A stretch of 21,037 bases of DNA from an uncultured Oribacterium sp. GTDB taxonomy: Bacteria; Bacillota; Clostridia; Lachnospirales; Lachnospiraceae. Of the stretch, positions 13,496-21,037 are shown piece by piece (positions within the stretch are counted from its first letter, which is position 1; the number at the start of each line of letters is the position of its first letter). The stretch spans positions 1 to 21,037 of the forward strand of contig CAKQWR010000010.1 in assembly GCA_934279105.1 (NCBI GenBank), read 5' to 3'. A model generated the notes under the pieces. That model had not been told where the DNA came from. It made no database searches and was given only the letters and a program-made list of their open reading frames with translations. A program made the position numbers and the translations under genes.

Positions 13496-16400
13496 CTATC
13501 GATATTTTTTAGTCTGCTCTTCAGCGCCATATTGCACAACAGACTCCGCAACCATCTGTGCAGTTTCCGGATAATCATACACTGCAGACACTTTTGCAGG
13601 TTTCTCACCTCTCAGCAGCTTATAGATCTCCAGCATAAACACATTTGCAATTTTGTCTCGAACATCTGCATTATTCAGCAGCAAGGTATAGAAATCCACA
13701 TTCTGATCATAACCCAGAACCAGCGCGTCCTGCACACAGTCATCATAGGTAAACTTAAAGTCCTTATAGGTATTGCTTCTGGCGCTTTTCTCCAGGCGAT
13801 CTTTTAGTCCCTGATCTTTCAGCATCAGATCCCGGATCTGCTGTGCTGTCTTTGTTGTAGAATCCGGCTCATAGTGCTTGTCATAGAGTGCATTTAATTC
13901 ATCAATAATCTCTGACAACTTCTTTTTCTGCTGCTCCTCGATACTGGCCGGCTTCGGCTTTTTAATGGCTACCTCCGGCTTAGCGTCAATCTCACCGCCT
14001 TTGTTTTCTGCTGTTTTCTGTTGCCTGAATTCACTGACGGTAATTTTATCCGCAATATCAAAATTATTGCCGCCGTTTCCAATATCGATCTCTTTTACCA
14101 GATACGACATGTAGTTGTAGCGCTTGTGAAATTCCAGATTTTCATATGCTGTAGCCTGAATCAGAAAACAATACCCCTTCAGGAAACGGCGCAATGTAAT
14201 GCAGATCTCATGCTGTTCCTTCTCCGGCTTGTCATAAATCCGCTGAAGTGCAGCATCCAGCAATGCCCACATCCTCTGCTTATCTCTGTCTGTCCGGTGC
14301 GTCTGATACAGGAATGCATTAAATTCTTCAATCTCATCCGTATCCAGCACACCGTATTCCTCAATCTCGCGGTCAAGATCCCGAATATCCGACGGAGATA
14401 CCGTCTCGAACAGAATCGTATCCTTATAAAACGGCTCAAACGCCTTTTGAATGTCCTCATATTCATTTTTAAAATCCAGGATAAAGGTTGTCTTGTCATA
14501 AGGCGGGCAAATACGGTTCAGACGTGACAGTGTCTGCACCGCCGCTGTCCCATGCAGCTTTTTGTCCACATACATGGCCACCAGCTTAGGCTGATCGAAG
14601 CCGGTCTGATACTTGTCCGCCACAATCAGCACCTGATAGCAGCTCCGGTCAAACTCATAGCGCAGTTCTTCTTCCTTGATGCCGTTCATGGCAGGCTCCG
14701 TGTATTCCTCACCATTCAGATTTACTTTCCCGGAAAATGCCACCAGCGCCTTGATGCCGGTATAGCCCATCCGCTGGATGTATGCCTCCATGGCTTTTCT
14801 GTACTGTACCGCCGCAGGGCGAGAAGATGTGATCACCATGGCTTTTGCGTTGCCGTCCAGCAGATGCATTACATTCTGACGGAAGTGTTCCACAATGATC
14901 TCCACCTTCTGGGATATGTTGGTCTCATGCAGATCGATAAAGCGCGCCATTTTCCGCTTTGCTGCAATCGTCTCCAGCTCGGGATCGTCCTGGATCACCT
15001 TATTGATATGACAATAAGTTTTCCAGGTCGTGTAGTTAGTCAGCACATTCAGAATATAGCCCTCTTCAATGGCCTGCTTCATAGAATAGACATCAAAGGA
15101 CTCCTTTTTGCCCTCCGCATTCAGCGTTCCAAACAGCTGGATCGTGTCCGGTTTCGGTGTCGCCGTGAAAGCAATCATCGACACATTCGGCTGTTTTCCG
15201 CTGCGTCGAATCTCTTCCAGCATCTGATCCTCTTCCGTCTTATCCTCATCTGCCTCATGGTTGCTCAGAACATGTGTCACGGACTGCATATACCGACCTT
15301 CCGTAGAAGAATGCGCCTCATCGATCAGGATAGCAAAGCGTTTTTCCTTCTGATTGCCCAGCAGCGCATTGTCCAGAATGTAGTAGAACTTATGGATCGT
15401 TGTGACTATAATTTTCGTATTGCCGCCCAGAGCGATGGCCAGGTCCTCCGAATCACATCGGTCATCCATCACCTTCACCTGTCCGCTCTTGTGATCAATG
15501 CCCAGGATTGCCTCCTGCAGCTGTCGATCCACCACAATACGATCTGTAATCACCAGTACCGTATCAAAAATGTTGGTATTTTCAGCATCGTGGATGGTTG
15601 CAAGAATATGTGCCAGCCAGCTGATAGTCTCTGTCTTTCCGCTGCCTGCAGAATGCTCAATCAGATAATTTCTCTCCGAATGGTATTGCACCACATTGTC
15701 CATCACCCGTTCTACGGCACGAAGTTGATGAAAGCGCGGAAAGATCAGCATTTTCTTCTTTGTCTTCTTACCGGTTTCTGTATTCTTACTTTCTTTCGTC
15801 TTGATATAAATGAAGCGATCGATCAGTAGCATGATGCGATCCTTCGTCCAGATATCCTCCCACATATAAGCCACATTGATACCGTTCGACTCATGGGGAT
15901 TGCCTCTGCCGAAATCAACGCCCTTGTTGAAGGGATGGAAGAAGGAGCTCTTGCCCTGCAGATTCGTGCAATAGTAAACCTCATTCAGGTCCATGGCAAA
16001 GGCTGCAAATACGCCTACCATGGATTTCAGAAGCCGCGTGCTCGGATCCCGGTGATTTTTGTATTGCTCAATGGCATTCTTATAACTCTGTCCCGAAGTA
16101 TTGCACTTCAGCTCTACGGCGAAAATAGCAATGCCGTTCAGGAAGAGCACCAGATCTATGCGTTCTCCCTCCTTGTGCCAGACCTCCTCCATGACGGAGA
16201 AAATATTCTTTTCGTAATTCTCTACCGCCTGGGTATTGCGGGTGCTGTCCGGTTTGCGATAAAGCAGGTTCAGCTTCTTACCATTATCAAACTCAATTCC
16301 ATGCTTGAGCACGTCAATGAGGCCTCGGCTGATCAGCTTGCCGCTGCTGCGATTCACTTCTTTGTTGATGAGGTTCAGAATCGTCTCTTCCGTCCGGTCC

Positions 16401-16600
16401 TCGTACATGTGGCGAAGCGCCTCCATGGTCTCATGCTGTGTATCCTCCAGGAAGCGGAACAGCAGCTCCGTATCCATGGCAAGCCCGGCATGGAATGCTG
16501 CAGCCGGACGCTCTTCAAAACCATTCACATCCCGCAGATAATTGATGATCAGACGCTGATAGTCCCTGGTCTCCGTCAATTGATCGGCTCTTATCGGCAT
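13496..16600 (-). CDS. hsdR: Type I restriction enzyme, motor and nuclease subunit HsdR
   Basis: The 1034-residue subunit translocates and cuts DNA lacking the methylation pattern of the system. It begins with a PD-(D/E)XK nuclease: RIDLVLFLNGIAIFAVELK (D149, E163, K165) followed by Q171-SYKNAIEQY. The SF2 motor follows, with EHSAGSGKTETISW (Walker A, 318-323), VLVITDR, IIVTTIHKF, LIDEAHSS (DEAH 427-430) and IAFTATPKP. The second RecA lobe has MVITSSRPAAVQY, LIVADKYQTGFDQPKL and LSRLNRICPP. The C-terminal 300 residues are the helical region that binds the methylase. All key residues are present, so it should be functional. The start is set by AAAGGAGGTG, which is formed by the last codons of hsdS (16607-16616); only 3 nt separate the genes. 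Together with HsdM and HsdS it should form an R2M2S complex. Confidence 0.97.
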   Translation of the reverse strand: MPIRADQLTETRDYQRLIINYLRDVNGFEERPAAAFHAGLAMDTELLFRFLEDTQHETMEALRHMYEDRTEETILNLINKEVNRSSGKLISRGLIDVLKHGIEFDNGKKLNLLYRKPDSTRNTQAVENYEKNIFSVMEEVWHKEGERIDLVLFLNGIAIFAVELKCNTSGQSYKNAIEQYKNHRDPSTRLLKSMVGVFAAFAMDLNEVYYCTNLQGKSSFFHPFNKGVDFGRGNPHESNGINVAYMWEDIWTKDRIMLLIDRFIYIKTKESKNTETGKKTKKKMLIFPRFHQLRAVERVMDNVVQYHSERNYLIEHSAGSGKTETISWLAHILATIHDAENTNIFDTVLVITDRIVVDRQLQEAILGIDHKSGQVKVMDDRCDSEDLAIALGGNTKIIVTTIHKFYYILDNALLGNQKEKRFAILIDEAHSSTEGRYMQSVTHVLSNHEADEDKTEEDQMLEEIRRSGKQPNVSMIAFTATPKPDTIQLFGTLNAEGKKESFDVYSMKQAIEEGYILNVLTNYTTWKTYCHINKVIQDDPELETIAAKRKMARFIDLHETNISQKVEIIVEHFRQNVMHLLDGNAKAMVITSSRPAAVQYRKAMEAYIQRMGYTGIKALVAFSGKVNLNGEEYTEPAMNGIKEEELRYEFDRSCYQVLIVADKYQTGFDQPKLVAMYVDKKLHGTAAVQTLSRLNRICPPYDKTTFILDFKNEYEDIQKAFEPFYKDTILFETVSPSDIRDLDREIEEYGVLDTDEIEEFNAFLYQTHRTDRDKQRMWALLDAALQRIYDKPEKEQHEICITLRRFLKGYCFLIQATAYENLEFHKRYNYMSYLVKEIDIGNGGNNFDIADKITVSEFRQQKTAENKGGEIDAKPEVAIKKPKPASIEEQQKKKLSEIIDELNALYDKHYEPDSTTKTAQQIRDLMLKDQGLKDRLEKSARSNTYKDFKFTYDDCVQDALVLGYDQNVDFYTLLLNNADVRDKIANVFMLEIYKLLRGEKPAKVSAVYDYPETAQMVAESVVQYGAEEQTKKYR

Positions 16601-16603
16601 GGC

Positions 16604-17917
16604 TCACACCTCCTTTACACGTTTCTTTCCTGTTACATATTCGTAGATCACGGATTTACGATGGTTCTTCATGATTTCAATCTGCGTGCTTTTTTCACTG
16701 GACAGCAAGTCAATCGTTCTACATTTTTCGTCCAAGTATTTCACAATCTGCTTTTGTTCGCTGATTGGCGGAACAGATACCTTACAAGAGAGCAGCCGAT
16801 CATAGTCAATACTTTCCACTGTGGATTTATCTTTTACCAGCAGATGCAATAGCATGTCGTTATGCCCTTGAACAAAATATTTGAAATATCCAGCCAGCAT
16901 TTTGGCTGTAAACGAAAATGCTTTAACATCTTGATTGATCGTAGCCGGAACCCCCAAGAGAGCCACCGGTATAGTATGCTGTAATATTCCCGACCGAACG
17001 ACCATGACTAATGTTCCAACCGGCATCAGCTGAGTAGAGCAACTTTTTATAGCCGCTTCACTAATATGAAGCGATGTATCAAAAAGAATATCTGTTTTTA
17101 CCTCCTGTGAAGACACCCAGGGGACATCTCCTTGCCAATATTCGTCGTTGTCTTTGCTCGGTGTTGCACCACTGCAAATACTTGTGATGTATCTCAACCG
17201 GCTAATCTCCCAGTGCTCCGGTATCTGTCCGATCCATTCAATGCCGCTATCCTTCATCAGCACATCGGGATTCAGCCCCTTGGTGACGATCTCGGAAATC
17301 AGCGACTTTTTATAGCTCTTAAGGTACTCAATCTGCCGCTGCAGATCGGCGATGATGTCATCAATCTGTCCGCATTTACGGTCGAGGTAGGCGGCAATGG
17401 CATGCTGTTCGGAAAGCGGAGGAACCGGAATTTTACGTTTTCTCACATAACTTGCCGCTAAACCGTCACGTACATCATCACCGGACATTTGACGCAGATA
17501 TGTATACATAGATTGGAAACACCAAAAAAGATATTCGTAGTACAATCTTTCCTCATGGCAGCTGAAAGCGCACAGAGATTGATTACATGCACTATCAATT
17601 CGCAGAACTGCACTCATACCCTTGGTCTTTCCCTGTCCATTAAGCGCAACCATCACCGCATTTTTCTTAATAACCTTTGCGCTCGATCCTCTCGTGGCTG
17701 CTTCTGTTATTTTCTCATCTGTTTCATAGACATTGATCTTGTTCACTTCTCCAGAAGACATCCATGGGATTGTTCCGTTATCCCAATAATTCATATTATT
17801 TCTGTCTGGCGTTCCGCCACTTCGAGAGTTACTCATACATGAAACAGGTGCAACTAACCACTCTTCTGGCATCTCACCAATCCATGCAATTCCGCTGTCC
17901 TTCATTTTCTCCGCCAT
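16604..17917 (-). CDS. hsdS: Type I restriction-modification specificity subunit HsdS
   Basis: The 437-residue subunit recognises the two halves of the DNA target. Each half starts with MKDSGIxWIG-xxPExW (residues 5 and 221 counted from ATG 17917), followed by a variable target recognition domain with SGGTPDRN or SGATPSKD and VPW/IPWMSSxEV. Each half then has a conserved helical spacer, PPLSEQHAIAAYLDRKCGQID or PPISEQKQIVKYLDEKCRTID. The two-fold layout is complete. A TGATG overlap with hsdM sets ATG 17917 as the most likely start; a GTG 3 nt upstream is also possible. The two target domains differ strongly from each other, so the recognised site should be bipartite and asymmetric. The DNA encoding the first target domain (17480-17850) looks more AT-rich than the flanking spacers, in line with domain exchange. 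Confidence 0.96.
   Translation of the reverse strand: MAEKMKDSGIAWIGEMPEEWLVAPVSCMSNSRSGGTPDRNNMNYWDNGTIPWMSSGEVNKINVYETDEKITEAATRGSSAKVIKKNAVMVALNGQGKTKGMSAVLRIDSACNQSLCAFSCHEERLYYEYLFWCFQSMYTYLRQMSGDDVRDGLAASYVRKRKIPVPPLSEQHAIAAYLDRKCGQIDDIIADLQRQIEYLKSYKKSLISEIVTKGLNPDVLMKDSGIEWIGQIPEHWEISRLRYITSICSGATPSKDNDEYWQGDVPWVSSQEVKTDILFDTSLHISEAAIKSCSTQLMPVGTLVMVVRSGILQHTIPVALLGVPATINQDVKAFSFTAKMLAGYFKYFVQGHNDMLLHLLVKDKSTVESIDYDRLLSCKVSVPPISEQKQIVKYLDEKCRTIDLLSSEKSTQIEIMKNHRKSVIYEYVTGKKRVKEV
17210..17257 (-). repeat. hsdS half-start repeat, copy 2
   Basis: These 48 nt encode MKDSGIEWIGQIPEHW at the start of the second target recognition domain. They match the copy at 17858-17905 at about 37 of 48 positions, counted by eye. 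The direct repeats lie 648 nt apart and flank one target domain plus spacer. Confidence 0.75.
17858..17905 (-). repeat. hsdS half-start repeat, copy 1
   Basis: This copy encodes MKDSGIAWIGEMPEEW at the start of the first target recognition domain. Together with the second copy at 17210-17257 it gives a pair of direct repeats that recombination could use to swap or move target domains. Confidence 0.75.
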
Positions 17918-20115
17918 CACTGATCACCATTCAGTGCTGCAATCTTGGCAGCAAGGCCTTTTTCAATTTCCATGAATTCTGCCAGCAAATCATCACTCTT
18001 TTCCGGCTCATGGTATTCATAGAAGAATCGTGTAAACGGGAACTCAGCGCCCAGCTTTTCCTTATTGGAAGCACTTTCCGCCTTGGCAGGGTCATACTCA
18101 TATCGCCAGATGGCATCCGGCACGTAAGGATATACTTCTGCCTGCATGTATGCGACCGGATCCTTATCCAGCGAAATGATCTCCGTATCCTTGGTGGTGG
18201 GATCCACGATCACATTGCCCTTCTTGTCCTTCTGCACCTTCGCTGTCTTGTCCATCACTGACATTTCCATAGCAATGCCGGTCAGGCGCGAGGCGGAATA
18301 GCCTTCAATAGCATGCAAAATCATTTTCAGCTGTGCCTCGAACTTGGCATAATCGGTATAGACCTGATCGGACTGGTGATCCAGCAGCGCAGCAATCACA
18401 TCCTCTGTAAATGCCTTTCCCTTCAGGTACTTCTGGTATTTCTTCTCTGCCTTTGCATCTCGGGGATTGGTTTCCGCCAGCTCTTCGAAGTCCGCTTCAT
18501 TGAACAGATTGGAATTTGCGGTAAAGTACGCACTCGTGCGCAGCTTTTCAATGCTGTCCGCATCAATCGCGCCCCGGCGCTGCAGCGGCTGATATACCGC
18601 ATATTCTTTATACAGGAAGGTATCCTTGTCAAAAATCCGGCATTCCAGACGGCAGGAATAGGCTTCACCATTTTCCTTACGCCGTTCACTGACATAGCTT
18701 GTTTTGCCTTCTTCAAAATCCGCATAGGCCTTCGTAATGGCTGCAATCTGTGTCTTGGAAATCTCGCGGCGCTTTTTGCCCAGAGAACGTTTCAGCGGCT
18801 CCCACATGTCGGTTGCATCAATGAGCTGAATTTTATCCTTGCGGCGCTCATCCTTGTTCTTGGACAAAATGAAGGCATAAATGCCGATATCCGTGTTGTA
18901 GAAGAGCTGTGACGGCAGCGCAATGATCGCCTCAATCAGATCTTCTTCCAGCATCATGCGGCGAATCTGGCTCTCACCGCTGGTGGTGTTGCCTGAAAAC
19001 AGCGGTGATCCGTTGGTTATGATGGCAGCTCTGCCAACATGATCATCCATCTTGGCAATGGCATGCTGCATAAACAGCAGCTGCATGTCGCCGGTTGCAG
19101 GAAGGCCGGCTGCAAAGCGCCCGTTTTTACCGCGCTTATACTCATCACGTACGGCTTTCTCTACACCATCTCCTGCATCCTTGCCGCCCCAAGGCTGTCC
19201 AAAAGGAGGATTTGCGATCACAAATCTCATAGGCTGATCTTCAAAACAGTCCGCCTTCATCGTATCCTGAAAACGAATGTTGTCGGCTGACTGTCCTTTG
19301 ATGAGCATGTCCGCCAGGCAGATGGCATAAGATTCCTCATTATTCTCCTGTCCAAAGAGTCTCACTGTCGCATCCGGGTTCATGCGTCGAATAAAATCGT
19401 GGGTTGTGGAGAGCATCCCACCTGTGCCGCAAGCCATATCCAGCACGGTAATTTCCTTTCCCTCACCGAAGAGATCGTCAGCTCCCTCTGCCAGCAGGAT
19501 ACTCGCCAGCATCCGAATCACTTCCCGCGGGGTATAGTGATCACCGGCATCCGCATTCTCCGAGAATTTCCGGATGATTTCCTCGAACATATACCCCATC
19601 TTATGGCCGTCAATAGTCTCCGGATTCAGATCCAGCTCTGAAAATTTCTTCACAACACCCAGCAGACGGTTATTCTTGTCCAGTTTCTTGATTTCCTCTT
19701 TGAAATCCAGCTTATCAATCAGAATATCCTGAATGTTCGCAGAGAAGGATTCGATGTAAAAAGTGAAGTTCTCCACGATGGATGGAGCCTCATCCAAAAG
19801 TGTTTTCAGTGTAAACGTGCTTGTATTGTAGAAGGGATAGCCTGACAGCGTTTCCAGCACCTGTTTGGGGGTCTTTTTATTCTTGGCATACATCTCCGCC
19901 ACCTTCTGCTGACGCGTTTTACCTGCTGCATCCTTAAGCTGCAGGGCACACTCCAGGCGACGGATGATAATCATCGGAATGATAACATCCTTATATTTAT
20001 CTGCGCGATACGGTCCGCGCAGTGTATTGGCGATGGAAAACACCATAGCAACTTCTTTGCTGACGTCCAGCGTCGTGTCATCCATCATCACTTTTGTAAA
20101 ATCAATATCTGCCAC
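17917..20115 (-). CDS. hsdM: Type I restriction-modification DNA methyltransferase subunit HsdM
   Basis: HsdM methylates adenine N6 in the target chosen by HsdS. The 732-residue protein has an N-terminal HsdM_N helical domain (VFSIANTLRGPYRADKYKDVIIPMI), a GDHYTPREVIRML entry motif, the AdoMet loop VLDMACGTGGML (about 226-235) and the catalytic IANPPFGQPWGG (NPPF about 302-305). Residues beyond about 530 form an extra C-terminal region of some 200 residues not present in the roughly 500-residue classical subunits. It ends FTRFFYEYHEPEKSDDLLAEF...GLAAKIAAL. I place the start at GTG 20115 (VADIDFTK), 9 nt after GGAGG; a TTG at 20136 overlaps the preceding gene and lies upstream of that site. 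Its stop overlaps the hsdS start by TGATG. Confidence 0.96.
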   Translation of the reverse strand: MADIDFTKVMMDDTTLDVSKEVAMVFSIANTLRGPYRADKYKDVIIPMIIIRRLECALQLKDAAGKTRQQKVAEMYAKNKKTPKQVLETLSGYPFYNTSTFTLKTLLDEAPSIVENFTFYIESFSANIQDILIDKLDFKEEIKKLDKNNRLLGVVKKFSELDLNPETIDGHKMGYMFEEIIRKFSENADAGDHYTPREVIRMLASILLAEGADDLFGEGKEITVLDMACGTGGMLSTTHDFIRRMNPDATVRLFGQENNEESYAICLADMLIKGQSADNIRFQDTMKADCFEDQPMRFVIANPPFGQPWGGKDAGDGVEKAVRDEYKRGKNGRFAAGLPATGDMQLLFMQHAIAKMDDHVGRAAIITNGSPLFSGNTTSGESQIRRMMLEEDLIEAIIALPSQLFYNTDIGIYAFILSKNKDERRKDKIQLIDATDMWEPLKRSLGKKRREISKTQIAAITKAYADFEEGKTSYVSERRKENGEAYSCRLECRIFDKDTFLYKEYAVYQPLQRRGAIDADSIEKLRTSAYFTANSNLFNEADFEELAETNPRDAKAEKKYQKYLKGKAFTEDVIAALLDHQSDQVYTDYAKFEAQLKMILHAIEGYSASRLTGIAMEMSVMDKTAKVQKDKKGNVIVDPTTKDTEIISLDKDPVAYMQAEVYPYVPDAIWRYEYDPAKAESASNKEKLGAEFPFTRFFYEYHEPEKSDDLLAEFMEIEKGLAAKIAALNGDQ

Positions 20116-20132
20116 TGCAGTTTTCCTCCATA

Positions 20133-20342
20133 TCAATATTCTGTAATATCAATTCCGGCTTTTAATAGCCGCTCATATCGATCATTTGAGATCACAACCG
20201 TCAGTGGCCGCCCGTTTTTCAGTACAAATGCCGCCTTATCCTCTTCTGATATGGCTGTCATGATTTTTGAAGACTGCCCCCGCAGAAATTCAGACATGTT
20301 GTAATGTTCCATTGGCGTTTTGGCCTTGTTCTCATTGCTCAT
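20133..20342 (-). CDS. Phd/YefM-like small protein, first gene of the hsd operon
   Basis: The 69-residue protein resembles the Phd/YefM antitoxin fold. It has YNMSEFLRGQSSKIMTAI, then the hallmark stretch AAFVLKNGRPLTVVISNDRYERLL (compare V-x-NGxPxAVxxxxxxY in Phd proteins), and a short tail GIDITEY. Such proteins bind operator DNA as dimers through the N-terminal beta sheet. The start at 20342 has GGGAG 8 nt upstream; an in-frame ATG at 20387 overlaps the -10 element. No RelE, Doc or YoeB toxin is encoded next to it. Its position, 40 nt after the promoter and 17 nt before hsdM, suggests an autoregulator of the restriction operon rather than half of a toxin-antitoxin pair. The link to Phd is by motif only. 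Confidence 0.75.
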   Translation of the reverse strand: MSNENKAKTPMEHYNMSEFLRGQSSKIMTAISEEDKAAFVLKNGRPLTVVISNDRYERLLKAGIDITEY

Positions 20343-20385
20343 TTCGTTTTCTCCCTGAAAGAAACATTGCAAATTCTCATCAATC

Positions 20386-20414
20386 AATATAGCAAAAAGT
20401 AATTACAATTTCAA
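20386..20414 (-). promoter_or_regulatory. Sigma-A promoter of the hsd-immA-kptA operon
   Basis: TTGAAA (20409-20414) and TATATT (20386-20391) are separated by exactly 17 nt on the minus strand. The start of transcription would be near 20380, about 40 nt before the Phd-like ATG. I see no other comparable promoter inside the six-gene block. Confidence 0.75.
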
Positions 20415-20679
20415 CTACCCCATCAAATATATGTCTTGTTTTATCCATCTATTTCGATATTTCAAAAATCTTTCTAACTTGCCAAGTTGGAACTTTCTGC
20501 ATCATCGTCCCCTCCGGGCGAACGCCATTTATGCAAATTTTACTATTTTATCATGAAACTCGCCCATCCTCATGTGCATTTTCGCCTTTTTCAGCTGTAT
20601 TATCCATAACTCCACAAGTTACGACAGCACTTCTGTTTTCATTTACCCTTAAACCATCAAATTTAAGGAGGTGCTGATT
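20415..20679. other. Intergenic region between divergent hsd operon and DUF4417 gene
   Basis: The stretch is AT-rich and has no credible reading frame. It holds the upstream part of the hsd promoter, a short palindrome AACTT-GCC-AAGTT (20476-20488) and a GC-richer patch at 20510-20535. At the right end is a strong plus-strand ribosome binding site, AAGGAGGTG (20665-20673). I could not pick a convincing plus-strand promoter, although TATTAT (20598-20603) is a possible -10. Confidence 0.5.
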
Positions 20680-21037
20680 ATGAGCACAACAAAAAATATG
20701 ATTGATGATGGTTTCCGCGCTGATCTGGTTCGATCAGCCGACTTCTACGGGATATTTGAAATTCCCGGAATCAAGAAGCCTGAAGAATTCATCATTCCCA
20801 AGGACACGATCCCCTTCAGTCAACGCAGTAAGACCCATGACTACTCAGAGTTTATTGTCTTCTATGAGCATGACATTCGTTTTGCCGACGTGCTGCTGGC
20901 TACCGATGACTACCTCGACGAGCTTCGCAACTTTCCGGGAATCGTAAGCCCTGATTGCAGCCTGTATCGCGACATGCCGCTGGTATTGCAGATAGCGAAC
21001 ACTTACATGAATCGGGCCGTCGGCCATTATCTCCAGT
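20680..21037 (+). CDS. DUF4417-family protein, N-terminal part
   Basis: The gene starts at ATG 20680, 6 nt after AAGGAGGTG, and runs off the right edge after 119 codons, so its C-terminus is unseen. The chain MSTTKNMIDDGFRADLV, FYGIFEIPGIKKPEEF and SPDCSLYRDMPLVLQIANTY matches what I know of DUF4417 proteins. These have no established function and are frequent on plasmids and integrative elements of Firmicutes. It is the only plus-strand gene in the window and is divergent from the restriction operon. There are no membrane segments in the visible part. Confidence 0.8.
   Translation, partial: MSTTKNMIDDGFRADLVRSADFYGIFEIPGIKKPEEFIIPKDTIPFSQRSKTHDYSEFIVFYEHDIRFADVLLATDDYLDELRNFPGIVSPDCSLYRDMPLVLQIANTYMNRAVGHYLQ

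Noticed and set aside
14552..15829. A 425-codon open frame on the plus strand
   Set aside because: It lies wholly antisense to hsdR, has no ribosome binding site and a His/Leu/Ile-rich composition typical of the shadow of a real gene.
15893..16852. A 319-codon plus-strand frame across the hsdR-hsdS junction
   Set aside because: Antisense to two clearly coding genes with conserved motifs; no start signals or recognisable domains.
20133..20342. A complete toxin-antitoxin pair at the operon start
   Set aside because: No toxin-like gene is adjacent; the next gene is clearly hsdM.
1..21037. CRISPR arrays, tRNA or rRNA genes, insertion sequences
   Set aside because: I saw no regularly spaced repeats, cloverleaf-like sequence or transposase/integrase motifs on either strand.

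Overview
The window looks like chromosomal DNA from a Gram-positive anaerobe of the class Clostridia, probably Lachnospiraceae. This is an inference from strong AGGAGG-type ribosome binding sites, sigma-A-type promoters, intrinsic terminators, a moderate base composition near 50% GC, and the gene families present. Almost every gene lies on the minus strand, so transcription runs from high to low coordinates. Only the last, partial gene (20680 onward) is on the plus strand.

Positions 1-4490 hold single or paired housekeeping genes. From the left edge these are the N-terminal part of a CyuA-like (UPF0597) L-cysteine desulfidase, a lipoprotein cysteine peptidase of the C39-like fold whose signal peptide and mature domain are in different frames, a GntR/FCD regulator, tcdA (t6A37 dehydratase of tRNA modification) and an APH-fold phosphotransferase. 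Two near-identical 11-bp dyads next to the candidate promoters of the desulfidase and the peptidase may be operators for the GntR protein.

Positions 4590-8470 carry two alpha-glucan genes: glgB (branching enzyme with an unusual basic, low-complexity N-terminal extension) and a compact cytoplasmic GH13 alpha-glucosidase/amylase-type enzyme. The GH13 gene has a structured leader ending in a terminator-like hairpin just before its ribosome binding site. Positions 8481-10141 hold an Lrp/AsnC regulator translationally coupled to a class I aminotransferase. Positions 10343-11397 hold an unrecognised 258-residue protein and a 32-residue single-span membrane microprotein with its own promoter and terminator.

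Positions 11469-20414 are the most interesting part: one tightly packed operon behind a good sigma-A promoter (TTGAAA-17-TATATT). In transcription order it encodes a 69-aa Phd/YefM-like protein, HsdM, HsdS, HsdR, an ImmA/IrrE-type zinc metallopeptidase with a long C-terminal extension, and KptA, an NAD+-dependent RNA 2'-phosphotransferase. Gaps or overlaps are -4, -1, +3, +9 and +17 nt, so the last two genes look like integral parts of an extended type I restriction-modification system rather than chance neighbours. A divergent gene of the DUF4417 family, often seen on mobile elements, flanks the operon. I see no tRNA, rRNA, CRISPR array, transposase or integrase in the window.
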